Made by a program: the position numbers and the translations under genes
Part shown: positions 17,739 to 27,452 of the stretch, piece by piece
Position numbering within the stretch: the first letter of the stretch is position 1
Layout: every line of letters begins with the position of its first letter
Assembly (NCBI RefSeq): GCF_003386235.1
Contig: NZ_QRDZ01000034.1
Span: 1-64,000 of the forward strand
Length of the DNA stretch: 64,000 nucleotides
Direction of reading: 5' to 3'
Source: Cohnella phaseoli
GTDB lineage: Bacteria; Bacillota; Bacilli; Paenibacillales; Paenibacillaceae
The notes under the pieces: model-generated
Told to the model about the DNA's origin: nothing
Seen by the model: only the letters and a program-made list of their open reading frames with translations
Databases searched by the model: none

Positions 17739-20700
17739 ATGGTTATGAAAAGCAGGAAAATCGTAAGCGCGCTTCTGGCGTTTGTGCTTGCATTCGCCAA
17801 TATGCCTGCGCTGCAAGCCGCGAAGGGCGAGTCCGAAATATGGGTGAATTTGCTCGCTCAAGATATGGATACGCAATTTGCCGGCGGAACGAGTCCTTTT
17901 ACCTTGGAAAACAGCGCAAACGGCGGTTCTCAGAAAATCGTGCAGATCGATGGCAAAAATGCCGTTGAATTTCGCGATTCGTCGGTGAACAACGAAAACC
18001 AGGGCGGCTATTTTTATTACCAATTGGCTAGCGGGGCGCTTGTCTCCCGGATCAACCAAGTTTATGCGCTGCCGGTCGGGTCCGCGCCGGTTGAGTTTGT
18101 ATTGGAATATAAGCTCAAACGCACCGCTGCCAGCGATAAACCGATCAACAACGATATTTACGCGCGGGTGCAATTCGGCAATTACGACAATGTGCTGATT
18201 CCCCGTTTCCCTGTACCGGACAAGTCGACCATAACAAATACGGCGGCCTACAAGAACGCGGCGCCGAATGAAATGCTGACTGTGAATGATAGCGATATCG
18301 CCAGCTACCGGATGACAATCGTGCCGAACGGCGGTCAGAGGTTGATCTCGACCTTCAAGCTGGAATTTTCCGTCCGCGTCAATTCGGGCGGCACGGATGA
18401 AGCGATTGCGGTCACCGACCTGGCTGTATATGAAGTCATGCAGGATGCGGCGGAGGTCGATACCGAGCCGCCGACGGCGCCCGCCAACTTGACGGAGTCC
18501 GGCAAGACGGATACGAGCGTTAATCTGACCTGGACGGAAGCGACGGACAACGTCGGCGTTACCCGGTACGATATATACCAGAACGGCCAATTGATCGGCT
18601 TTGTGGGCGGATTGCTGACCAGCTACACCGCAAGCGGGTTAACTCCGAATACGACCTATCAATATACGGTTAAGGCAAGAGACGCGGTCGCCAACATCTC
18701 GGGTGCCAGCAATGAAATCTCGGTGACGACGAATCCTTCCGCTGGCGGATTGCCGGAGCCGTTCGGTAATTTGGACATCGGCAGCGTCAGATTGGCGGGA
18801 AGCGCGACTTACGATGAGTCTACAGCAACGTTCACGCTTAAAGCTTCCGGAGCCGACATATGGGGCACTGACGATTCCTTCCATTATATGTACCGACCAT
18901 GGGTAGGCGACGGACAAATCGTTGCGCGCGTCGCCAATATGGAGAACACGGTTGCATGGACCAAGGCCGGCGTCATGATTCGCGAAAGCATATCGCCTCA
19001 ATCCCGTCATGCTATGATGGCGGTCTCGCCTTCCAACGGCGTTGTATTCGAGGATCGCTTAACGCCAGGAGGAGCTTCGACTTTAACGACGGGCGCCGCG
19101 GCGCCGGCTCCTTATTGGGTGAAGCTGGTTCGTATAGGCAATGTGATCAGCGCGTACGATTCCGCAGACGGAGAGAACTGGACATTGGTTAAGAAAGAAG
19201 TCGTCAGTTTGCCTGAAACCGTTTACTTCGGATTGGCTTTGACGAGTCACGACGTTAATCGGCTGAGCGTGACGGAATTCAGCGATGTCAGCATCGAAGA
19301 CGTACCGCCGCAGGAGAGCAATTATTCCCCTTTTCCGGGAACGATCGAAACCCGCAAGCAATGGCTATGGAACAAAACCAAGGCGATGTCGGAAGTCGGC
19401 GGACCCATGAACATTGTTCAGTACGTGGCGCAAATTCTCGATGGCCAGAATGTAGCCGGAAACTTGAAGAAGCTGGACGACATGTACAAAACCCACGATT
19501 GGGAGGAGTACAAGACGGTTTCCAAAATGTATGCCTATCTGCTGGTCGGAGATCAGTTCGACAGCACGATGATGCAGCATGTCAAAGATTATTTCGCAGG
19601 ATATAAATACGCCAAGCTGAACCAGACTGAGAATCTCAGGATGAGCAACTATGTATCGGGCTATCTCGTAGGCCAGTACCTGCCGGACGTTGTGGATCTC
19701 GTAGGCGCCTACCCTCGGACCGTTCCTTATAACGAAGGGGGAGGCAACTCGGGGGCAACGCTGAAAGCGATGAACAGAGCCAATATAGAAGAGATGATAG
19801 ACGCGGGCGTACATGATGGCTGGGCGGAATACGAGAGTCCGGAATACACGTTTATGACCTATCTTTGCCTGAACGCAATCTACCAATATACGGATGAGCC
19901 GGATTTTAAGCAAAAGGTAAAAATGGCCATGGACGTGATGTGGTTTGAGTGGGCGAACGACTGGATCGACGGCCAGTTTATTTCCACGTCAAATCGGGCC
20001 AAAGGCGACAGCGTATCCGTAAGCGATCCGTCCTGGAGAGGCGTTGACCATACGGCTCTGTCCTGGATGTACTTCGGCGCACACCGCGCGCAGGAAACGA
20101 TCGGGGAGTCGGATGCGATGGTGCCCTCCGCTTACCGGCCGTATCTCGAGTATCTGGGCATGGTTTATGCGCCAAGCATGACCTATACGCCGCCGGATAT
20201 GGCGATTCGAATCGGACAGCTGGCGGACAAAGATTACACTTACCGCAAGACGAACCTGCAAAACTCGAGCGGTCGCAATCTGAAAACTTACCGCCAAGCG
20301 TATGTTAAGCCGACCTGGGGCTTGGCGACGGAAGTGACGTACAACCGGGTGGACAACTGGATCGAAGATATTCCGGTCGCCTTGCGCTGGCATTCCTCTT
20401 CGCCGGCTTCCTTATTCAGAGTTAACGCCGATCAGGGCACCAGCCCGATCGGGAACTACGACCAGCCGGAGAACCACCGAATTATGCAGGATGAAAAAGC
20501 GGCTGTGGGCGTGTTCAAATCGTTAAGCGCACCGGGCGCGACGGACAATTTCCTTAACGCCATGTACCCGGATACGGGGTCGATCAAGAAGAAGGAAGAG
20601 CAATCCGGATGGGTGTTTAGCGATACGGGTTCGATGTACTTTGCCTTTAAGATGATCAAGCCGTATTCCTGGTATTATCAGACGCCTACCGATCCGTCGA

Positions 20701-23477
20701 ACAAAGTCAAGACGACGGCTCAATTGCATCCGACCGCGCAGCTGTCTTACAGCTACAACATTCTTCGCAGTCAGGCGGACAAGAACGGCTGGGTGCTGGA
20801 GACGGCCGATGCCTCGGAATATCCGGACTTGGACAGCTTCAAGAATGCGATTCTTACGAGGACGACGTTGGACAGCTCGCACATCGACGATGCCAACCCG
20901 CGGCTCATGTATACGAACTTAAGCGGACATGTCATGGACATTACGTTTGACTTAGCTTCGGGATCTTACAACAATACGCACAAGATCGACGGAACGGCGA
21001 TCGACTATGCTTCGTTTAAGCTCTTTGACACGCCGTGGCTGCAGCAGGATATCGATTCGGAGATATTTACCGCAAGTCAGGGCGGCGAGGCCTTAACTTA
21101 TGATTTTGCGAGCTGGACGATCTCCAATAAAGATCCGAATGTCATTGTCGATGCTACCGGCGTTACGCTGAGCCCCTCGACACTTATGTTAGCCGCAGGG
21201 AAATCGGCGAGCCTAAAAGCCATTTTCGAGCCGGTGGATGCCACGAATAGAAACGTAACCTGGAATTCGAGCAATACGTCTATTGCGACAGTTAGCGCAA
21301 GCGGCAAGGTGACGGGGATCGCGCCGGGAATGGCAGTTATTTCGGTAACGACGGAAGACGGCTCCTTCACTGCGGATTGTACGGTCACTGTAGTCCTGGA
21401 ACCGTTTCTGGACGACAGCTTTCAAGAGGGACTCGCCAATTGGGAGTCGTACAGCAGCACAGTATGGCAGATCAAGGGCAGCGGCGCAGTAGCTCAGCTA
21501 GCGGGTTCGACAACGCTCACGGGGCCTCAGCGCATCATGGTGAAAGCCTCCCTGCTGCCCTACACGACGCAGGATTACAGCATTGCGTTCACTGCAACCG
21601 CGGATCGCTTCCGGACGATGTTCCGATATACTTCCGGAACGAACTATTATTTCTTGGAATTCAAGAGAAACGTGAACGTCGATGTTGTAGAAATGTGGAA
21701 GTACGCGGATTCCTCCAGCCCGTCTCAGGTGGGGACGACTGTGGATATCCAAGCGATGATCCCGGATTTTAATCTGACGGAGAGTCATCGATACGAGATC
21801 GAAGTGTACGGGAACGAGTTCAAGCTATTTATTGACGATACTTTGATCGCGACTTTTAACGATGCATCGCTGCAAGCCGGAGGGGTTGGATACGCTCTGA
21901 AAAGCGTCGGCCCGGAAGTTAACCTGCTCGTAGACGAGGTTCGCATTATGCCGATTGTCGCAGCTCCGGTGACGGTTGAGGTGACCGGTGTATCGCTGAA
22001 TCAAGATACATTAGCGCTTAATGTGGGCGATACGGCGACGCTGCTTGCCACAGTCAATCCGGCCGATGCAACGAACAAAGCGGTTACTTGGAAGACAAGC
22101 GACCCGTTGATTGCAACCGTGGACAGCAACGGCAAAGTAACCGCTGTTAGTGCGGGTACTGCCGAGGTTACGGTAACGACAGTCGACGGCGAATTCGGAG
22201 AAACCTGCGTTGTCGCCGTAACGGCTAAAAACGATAGCTCGCCAGGCGGAAACGAAGGCCCGGATGACGGTTCGGGGCAAACGCCTGGAACGGGAGGCGG
22301 TCAGACGTCAACTCCTCAGGGGCCTGCGACTGGAACGACTACCGTTCCGTCGGCACCTCCGGCTGCATCCGAAGGAATCGTAACCGTTCCGGCGAATTCG
22401 CTCAAGAACGGCTCCAATGGCAGAAGCGTCGTTGAACTGCCGGCGAATACGACGGAGGTTAAGCTTCCCTCGAATGCGGCAGCGCTTCTGGGGGAGAACA
22501 AGCTTGAAGTGAAGACGGATGAGCTGGTTCTTGAAATTCCCTCAGGGCTGTTCAAGCAGTTGGCAGGGCAAATTTCTGCTGCAGAGCTGCAAGGCAGCGT
22601 CATCTCGCTGAAGCTTGAGCCGTTGAAGCCTTCCGATGGGCAACAGCTTCTTGCCAAGGGGCAGCCATTCTCTAACGCAGCCATCCAACAAGGCAGCGCT
22701 ATATACGAGCTGAGCTTGACCCTTACAACGGCAGGCGGCACAACCAAGAAGCTGACGACATTCGATCAGCCGATCGTGATTCGCTTGAAGGTCGAAGCTT
22801 CGATGAATCCGAAGCTGACAGGCATTTATTACATCGCCGACGAGGGTCAGCTTGAATGGATCGGCGGACAATACGCCAATGGCGAGATGACCGCGCTTAT
22901 TCATCACTTCAGTAAATACGCCGTTCTTGAAGTGAAGAAGGACTTTGCGGATCTGGCGCCCGCGCATTGGGCGTACAAGGTGATTCAGGAACTGGCGGCA
23001 AAGCAGCTTATCCAGGGGACGAGCGCGACGAAATTCGAGCCTGATCGGACTGTTACGAGAGCGGAATTCGCGGCGATGCTGGTGAAAGCGCTGAAGCTGA
23101 CGAAGACAGGCGTTATGCCGTTCGGAGATGTGCCCCCAGATAAGTGGTATGCGCAGGCAGTGTCTATCGCCTATGAAGCGGGAATCGTCAACGGAACGGG
23201 CGCAGCGACATTCGATCCCAACGGTAATATTACGCGGGAGCAGATGGTTGTAATGACGATGAAGGCGTATCGAATGATCGACGGCCCAGCGGCGGAAGTC
23301 GCGGGCGCGGCATTCACAGATGCGGCGCAAATCTCGCGATGGGCGGTTGAGGACGTGAAGGAGGCGGCAGCGCTGGAGCTGGTTCGAGGCCGGGCGTCAG
23401 GTCGGTTCATGCCGAAGGGCAACTCGACGCGCGCGGAAGCCGCACAAATGATTTACGGGCTGATCAGCCTGCAATAG
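17739..23477 (+). CDS. Giant secreted SLH-anchored protein, putative polysaccharide-degrading enzyme
   Basis: This 1912-residue protein has a signal peptide (1-27), an unassigned beta-type region to about 240, an FN3 domain (243-332), a DUF1349/concanavalin-like domain (about 335-520), a region of about 300 residues rich in helices and Trp/Tyr (530-830), followed by a beta-rich part to about 1125. After these come a BIG2 Ig-like domain (1140-1220), a LamG-like domain (1220-1405), a second BIG2 domain (1415-1495), a Gly/Pro/Thr linker, an unassigned beta domain, and three SLH repeats (about 1730-1912) that bind the cell-wall polymer. A helical toroid followed by a beta sandwich is the layout of several polysaccharide lyases, but I cannot assign a family, and no catalytic residue can be named. 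A possible cre site and AGGAG-like site precede it. ATG at 17745 is an alternative start. Confidence 0.75.
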   Translation: MVMKSRKIVSALLAFVLAFANMPALQAAKGESEIWVNLLAQDMDTQFAGGTSPFTLENSANGGSQKIVQIDGKNAVEFRDSSVNNENQGGYFYYQLASGALVSRINQVYALPVGSAPVEFVLEYKLKRTAASDKPINNDIYARVQFGNYDNVLIPRFPVPDKSTITNTAAYKNAAPNEMLTVNDSDIASYRMTIVPNGGQRLISTFKLEFSVRVNSGGTDEAIAVTDLAVYEVMQDAAEVDTEPPTAPANLTESGKTDTSVNLTWTEATDNVGVTRYDIYQNGQLIGFVGGLLTSYTASGLTPNTTYQYTVKARDAVANISGASNEISVTTNPSAGGLPEPFGNLDIGSVRLAGSATYDESTATFTLKASGADIWGTDDSFHYMYRPWVGDGQIVARVANMENTVAWTKAGVMIRESISPQSRHAMMAVSPSNGVVFEDRLTPGGASTLTTGAAAPAPYWVKLVRIGNVISAYDSADGENWTLVKKEVVSLPETVYFGLALTSHDVNRLSVTEFSDVSIEDVPPQESNYSPFPGTIETRKQWLWNKTKAMSEVGGPMNIVQYVAQILDGQNVAGNLKKLDDMYKTHDWEEYKTVSKMYAYLLVGDQFDSTMMQHVKDYFAGYKYAKLNQTENLRMSNYVSGYLVGQYLPDVVDLVGAYPRTVPYNEGGGNSGATLKAMNRANIEEMIDAGVHDGWAEYESPEYTFMTYLCLNAIYQYTDEPDFKQKVKMAMDVMWFEWANDWIDGQFISTSNRAKGDSVSVSDPSWRGVDHTALSWMYFGAHRAQETIGESDAMVPSAYRPYLEYLGMVYAPSMTYTPPDMAIRIGQLADKDYTYRKTNLQNSSGRNLKTYRQAYVKPTWGLATEVTYNRVDNWIEDIPVALRWHSSSPASLFRVNADQGTSPIGNYDQPENHRIMQDEKAAVGVFKSLSAPGATDNFLNAMYPDTGSIKKKEEQSGWVFSDTGSMYFAFKMIKPYSWYYQTPTDPSNKVKTTAQLHPTAQLSYSYNILRSQADKNGWVLETADASEYPDLDSFKNAILTRTTLDSSHIDDANPRLMYTNLSGHVMDITFDLASGSYNNTHKIDGTAIDYASFKLFDTPWLQQDIDSEIFTASQGGEALTYDFASWTISNKDPNVIVDATGVTLSPSTLMLAAGKSASLKAIFEPVDATNRNVTWNSSNTSIATVSASGKVTGIAPGMAVISVTTEDGSFTADCTVTVVLEPFLDDSFQEGLANWESYSSTVWQIKGSGAVAQLAGSTTLTGPQRIMVKASLLPYTTQDYSIAFTATADRFRTMFRYTSGTNYYFLEFKRNVNVDVVEMWKYADSSSPSQVGTTVDIQAMIPDFNLTESHRYEIEVYGNEFKLFIDDTLIATFNDASLQAGGVGYALKSVGPEVNLLVDEVRIMPIVAAPVTVEVTGVSLNQDTLALNVGDTATLLATVNPADATNKAVTWKTSDPLIATVDSNGKVTAVSAGTAEVTVTTVDGEFGETCVVAVTAKNDSSPGGNEGPDDGSGQTPGTGGGQTSTPQGPATGTTTVPSAPPAASEGIVTVPANSLKNGSNGRSVVELPANTTEVKLPSNAAALLGENKLEVKTDELVLEIPSGLFKQLAGQISAAELQGSVISLKLEPLKPSDGQQLLAKGQPFSNAAIQQGSAIYELSLTLTTAGGTTKKLTTFDQPIVIRLKVEASMNPKLTGIYYIADEGQLEWIGGQYANGEMTALIHHFSKYAVLEVKKDFADLAPAHWAYKVIQELAAKQLIQGTSATKFEPDRTVTRAEFAAMLVKALKLTKTGVMPFGDVPPDKWYAQAVSIAYEAGIVNGTGAATFDPNGNITREQMVVMTMKAYRMIDGPAAEVAGAAFTDAAQISRWAVEDVKEAAALELVRGRASGRFMPKGNSTRAEAAQMIYGLISLQ

Positions 23478-23485
23478 AATTAGGA

Positions 23486-23516
23486 CGGATGCCATCCTCG
23501 CTAGGGGAGGCATCCG
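23486..23516 (+). terminator. Hairpin terminator after the 1912-residue protein gene
   Basis: CGGATGCC (23486-23493) pairs with GGCATCCG (23509-23516), and the interior CCTC/GGGG extends the stem. It lies 9 bp after the stop. There is no T run. Confidence 0.6.
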
Positions 23517-23607
23517 CTCCACAATCATTCAAACGATGCCGGATGAAGCCATGCTGCAATCGGGCTAACTTTCTTATTGTCTAAAACAGGCTGGAGGAAC
23601 CGCAAGT

Positions 23608-25395
23608 ATGCCAATTTCAAACCATTTAAGACCTGATGCTTATCAACTGACCGGAGGCGGGGGCAATTTTCAGGCAACGGTTAACGTAGAGTCGCCCGAG
23701 GATGGCGTCGTTCTTGTTCATATCCGGGTAACGGCGAGCGAGCCGGAGACGCCGCCCGTTTTCCAATTGATTTGGAAGCATCCGATTGCGGATATTCACG
23801 GCGTATGGCATCCGAACGGTTATCGCAATCGCGGGTTGGCCCCGGATTGGACAGGCGGTTATAAAAGCAATTCAACAAATTCGGCGCCTGTCGTCAGTTT
23901 GTTCAGCGGCAATGGACGCAGTCGAATGACCTTTGCGTTCTCGGACACGCTTAACCCGATTGTCTGCAAAGCCGGCGTCCATGAGGAATCGGCCGAGTTT
24001 CACTGCGCGATCCGTCTGTTCGAAGAGCCGACGCCGCCAATTGATTGCTATGAAGAGACATTGCGAGTCGATTACCGGGATCTGCCCTACTACGACTGCT
24101 TGAGCGAGGTTCAGCAATGGTGGAGCGGACTTCCGGGATTACTCCCATCACCTGTACCACAGTCTGCCTATGAACCGATGTATTCAACCTGGTACAGCTT
24201 CCATCAAGACGTAGAGCCGGAGTCCATCGAAGAGCAGTGCCGGCTGGCAAAAGATTTGGGCTGCGAAACGGTCATCGTAGACGACGGCTGGCAAACCGCC
24301 AACAATGCGCGCGGATATGCCTACTGCGGAGATTGGGAGGTTAACGCGGACAAAATACCCGATATGAAAGCCCATGTCGATCGGGTTCATCGTCTTGGTA
24401 TGAAATACATGCTGTGGTATTCCGTGCCCTATGTGGGCATGCACAGCAAAGCCTGGGAACGATTCCGCGACAAAATGCTATACACGGTCGAATCGCGCGG
24501 CTGGGGAGTCGTCGATCCGCGTTTCCCGGAGATCAGGCGCTATTTGATCGGAATCTACGAGCAGGCGATGCGGGAATGGGGGCTGGACGGCTTTAAGCTG
24601 GACTTTGTTGACAGTTTTAACCTGCCAGAGGGCAAGCAGTGCGAAGTCGGAGGCGGACGGGATTTTGTTTCCGTGCCGGAGGCGGTCGATCGGTTGATGT
24701 CCGACGTGATGGAGCGGCTTCGCGCCATTAACCCGGAGGTCATGATCGAGTTTCGCCAGAGCTATATCGGGCCCTATATGCGCAAATACGGCAATATGTT
24801 CAGGGCGGCGGACTGTCCGAACGACTCCTTGGAAAATAGAGTGCGCACCCTGGACATCCGTCTGTTGAGCGGAAATACCGCGGTTCACGCCGATATGCTG
24901 ATGTGGCATCCGGAAGACCCTGTGGAAAGCGCAGCGCTGCAGTTGATCAACGTGTTGTTTGCGGTGCCGCAAATTTCCGTCAAGCTGGATCGCCTGCCGG
25001 CGGACCATGTCAAGATGATCGCCTACTGGCTGCCCTTCTGGCGCGAGTATCGCTCCGTTCTGTTGAATGGCCGTCTGGAGCCGTATCACCCCGAGCTGCT
25101 ATACCCGCTCGTTGTCGCAAGCGATGCGAACAAGCGGATTGCCGTTGTTTACCACCGTACGGTTCTTACGATTGACCTTGAAGAGTCGCAGGCGATGATC
25201 ATCGTTAACGGAACGAGGAGCGGGGGCGTATATATCGAGCTTATGACGGAAATCGAGAGTCGGACGATGGAAATCAAAGATTGCATGGGCAACGTTGTGG
25301 AGAGCTCCGAATTGCGGTTGTCCGCAGGCATTCATGCCCTTGAGATTCCTCCCGCAGGGGTCATGATTCTAGCGGCCGGCCGATCCGATAAATAG
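23608..25395 (+). CDS. GH36-type alpha-galactosidase
   Basis: This is a 595-residue cytoplasmic enzyme expected to release alpha-galactose from imported oligosaccharides. After a ~190-residue N-terminal beta region, the TIM barrel starts at Y-S-T-W-Y-S-F-H, followed by V-I-V-D-D-G-W-Q-T. The nucleophile is Asp332 in G-F-K-L-D-F-V-D, and the likely acid/base is Asp402 in F-R-A-A-D-C-P-N-D. These are the usual GH36/clan GH-D landmarks. It is shorter than the ~730-residue long GH36 enzymes. There is no signal peptide. GGAGG lies 10 nt upstream. It sits between the giant secreted protein and transporter 3, so it probably belongs to the same catabolic path. Activity on related alpha-linked sugars is possible. 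Confidence 0.82.
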   Translation: MPISNHLRPDAYQLTGGGGNFQATVNVESPEDGVVLVHIRVTASEPETPPVFQLIWKHPIADIHGVWHPNGYRNRGLAPDWTGGYKSNSTNSAPVVSLFSGNGRSRMTFAFSDTLNPIVCKAGVHEESAEFHCAIRLFEEPTPPIDCYEETLRVDYRDLPYYDCLSEVQQWWSGLPGLLPSPVPQSAYEPMYSTWYSFHQDVEPESIEEQCRLAKDLGCETVIVDDGWQTANNARGYAYCGDWEVNADKIPDMKAHVDRVHRLGMKYMLWYSVPYVGMHSKAWERFRDKMLYTVESRGWGVVDPRFPEIRRYLIGIYEQAMREWGLDGFKLDFVDSFNLPEGKQCEVGGGRDFVSVPEAVDRLMSDVMERLRAINPEVMIEFRQSYIGPYMRKYGNMFRAADCPNDSLENRVRTLDIRLLSGNTAVHADMLMWHPEDPVESAALQLINVLFAVPQISVKLDRLPADHVKMIAYWLPFWREYRSVLLNGRLEPYHPELLYPLVVASDANKRIAVVYHRTVLTIDLEESQAMIIVNGTRSGGVYIELMTEIESRTMEIKDCMGNVVESSELRLSAGIHALEIPPAGVMILAAGRSDK

Positions 25396-25463
25396 GATTT
25401 TTCACGGGTATTATCGTTCTCCATTCCGGTTTTCCGGCCCTATCTTTTCAGATAAGCTAGCAC

Positions 25464-25477
25464 TGTAAACACTTTCA
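25464..25477 (+). promoter_or_regulatory. Candidate cre-like site before transporter 3
   Basis: TGTAAACACTTTCA differs from a standard cre mainly by an A in the central CG. It lies 45 bp before the permease start at 25522. Weak support by itself, but it pairs with the site at 17675. Confidence 0.35.
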
Positions 25478-25521
25478 TGACGTCGGAGACGGCTTAAGAG
25501 AGAGGATAGGAGGAAAGCAAG

Positions 25522-26472
25522 ATGGAGCGAGTTGCCGCCGGGATATCCAAGAAACAAACGCCGCTGCCGAGGCGGAGGCTCAAGCAGATTTGGAAGTACA
25601 AGCTGCTGTATCTATTGCTGCTTCCCGCATTTGCATGGGTGTTCATTTTCGATTACCTCCCGCTTAACGGGATCAGAATCGCGTTTATGGACTACAACAT
25701 CGTGCAGGGATTTCCGGCGAGCCGTTGGGTCGGATTCCAGCATTTCAATGCGCTCTTCGAGTCCGAAATGTTTCGCAACGCTTTTAAGAATACGTTGATT
25801 ATCAGCCTGTACAAAATGATCAGCGGGTTCGTGGCCCCGATCGTATTGGCGCTCTCGCTAAACGAAATTCGCAAGCGCTGGTTTAAGAAAACGCTGCAAA
25901 CGGCCGTTTACTTGCCAAGATTCGTGTCCTGGGTCGTATACGGAGGGATTGTTACCATTCTGCTCTCCCCGGAAACGGGCTTGATTAACAAGGCGGTTGA
26001 GTTTTTCGGCGGTACGCCGGCCTACCTGCTCGTTGAACCTAATTACTTCCGAACGATTCTGGTCGTTACGGATGCGCTTAAGGAGATGGGCTGGGCGGCG
26101 ATTATCTATATCGCAGCGATCGCGGGACTTAACCCGGAGGTGTACGAGGCGGCGACAGTGGATGGGGCAACGAGGTTTAAGAAGATGCTTCACGTTACTT
26201 TGCCGGGAATTACCGGGACGATCATTGTCATCTTCATTTTAAGGGTCGGCTACGTGATGAGCGCCGGATTGGATCAGATCATCAATTTGTACAATCCGAT
26301 GGTGTTCGAGGTGGGGGATATTCTCGATACTTACATCTATCGGGTAGGGATCGAGCAGTTCAACCTTAGCCTTGCCGCCGCGGCCGACGTCATCAAAGGC
26401 GTCATCGGATTCGTACTGGTGCTCGTCGCCAATCAGATTGCCAAGAAAGTCAATGATTCCGGTATTTTCTGA
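25522..26472 (+). CDS. Oligosaccharide ABC transporter permease, LplB-type (transporter 3)
   Basis: This is a 316-residue permease with a basic N-terminus, the family opening L-L-L-P-A-F-A-W-V-F followed by D-Y-L-P-L-N-G, and the EAA loop Y-E-A-A-T-V-D-G-A-T followed by T-L-P-G-I. Six membrane segments are expected. AGGAGG is 8 nt upstream. It starts a permease, permease, receptor operon like that of transporter 2, so the two loci share an ancestor in layout, though the proteins are clearly diverged. Confidence 0.9.
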   Translation: MERVAAGISKKQTPLPRRRLKQIWKYKLLYLLLLPAFAWVFIFDYLPLNGIRIAFMDYNIVQGFPASRWVGFQHFNALFESEMFRNAFKNTLIISLYKMISGFVAPIVLALSLNEIRKRWFKKTLQTAVYLPRFVSWVVYGGIVTILLSPETGLINKAVEFFGGTPAYLLVEPNYFRTILVVTDALKEMGWAAIIYIAAIAGLNPEVYEAATVDGATRFKKMLHVTLPGITGTIIVIFILRVGYVMSAGLDQIINLYNPMVFEVGDILDTYIYRVGIEQFNLSLAAAADVIKGVIGFVLVLVANQIAKKVNDSGIF

Positions 26473-26488
26473 CAAGGAGGGGGAACCC

Positions 26489-27364
26489 GTGAAGCTAACA
26501 AGAGGGGAATCCGCATTCGTCGCCTCCAACTACGTTGTGCTTACACTGTTGACTTTAATTATTGTGATTCCTTTCTGGTATGTCCTAACTGTGTCGATTA
26601 CGCCGTACTCCCAATTCAGCGAGAAGAACGGCATGATCCTTTTTCCCTCAAGCTTCAGCTTGGAGTATTACAAGTACTTGTTGAAGGAAGGCTCGATGAT
26701 CTATCAGTCCTATGGAAATACGATCCGGAACACGGTCGGGGGAGTTGCGCTGGCGCTGTTTCTTACCGTGACTTCGGCTTATGCGCTGGCAGAGAAGAAG
26801 CTGCCGGGACGAAGGATCATCATGGTGTACTTTGTGTTAACGATGCTCTTTCGGGGCGGAATGATTCCTACCTACATCACGATCAAGCAATTGGGATTGT
26901 TGAATACGAATATCGTGCTCATCCTGGTCATGGCCTACAGCGCGTTCAACATGATTATTATGAAAACCTTCTTCGAAGGCATTCCCGAAAGCTTGCGAGA
27001 ATCGGCTGCCATTGACGGCGCTTCCGAGTTCACCATTTTATGGCGGATCGTGCTGCCCTTATCCATGCCGGCTATTGCAACCGTCGGACTTCTCTACCTG
27101 GTCGTGTACTGGAACGATTTCTTCAATGCTCTGCTCTACGTATCGGATTGGCACAAAGCGCCCGTTCAGCTTGTCCTGCGAACCATCATCGCCAGCTCCA
27201 GCCTTCCGCCGGAACTGCTAGAGGCGGCCGGCTCGGCTCCCCCGCCCACAATCGGCATTCAGATGGCCGCAATCGTAATCGTGGCGCTGCCGATGATGGT
27301 GATTTATCCGTTCGTCCAGCGTTTTTTCGAACAAGGGATGCTGATCGGGTCCGTAAAAGGTTAA
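26489..27364 (+). CDS. Oligosaccharide ABC transporter permease, LplC-type (transporter 3)
   Basis: This is a 291-residue permease. The reading frame is open from 26372, inside the upstream gene, but the real start is the GTG at 26489, which follows a strong AGGAGGGGG and lies 16 bp after the LplB-type stop. The protein then begins V-K-L-T-R-G-E-S-A-F, as usual for this family. The EAA motif is R-E-S-A-A-I-D-G-A-S followed by L-P-L-S-M-P, and it ends M-L-I-G-S-V-K-G. It pairs with the product of 25522. Confidence 0.88.
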   Translation: MKLTRGESAFVASNYVVLTLLTLIIVIPFWYVLTVSITPYSQFSEKNGMILFPSSFSLEYYKYLLKEGSMIYQSYGNTIRNTVGGVALALFLTVTSAYALAEKKLPGRRIIMVYFVLTMLFRGGMIPTYITIKQLGLLNTNIVLILVMAYSAFNMIIMKTFFEGIPESLRESAAIDGASEFTILWRIVLPLSMPAIATVGLLYLVVYWNDFFNALLYVSDWHKAPVQLVLRTIIASSSLPPELLEAAGSAPPPTIGIQMAAIVIVALPMMVIYPFVQRFFEQGMLIGSVKG

Positions 27365-27452
27365 CTGTTCGTCCGTATTACCGTACTTCCGGTTTATCCC
27401 CACAAGGGTAAATATAAATCAAGCGGATTTTATATGAGGAGGTCAATTGTTC

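Noticed and set aside
26372..26488. N-terminal extension of the transporter 3 LplC-type permease
   Set aside because: It lies within the upstream permease gene; the GTG at 26489 with AGGAGGGGG gives the normal family N-terminus.
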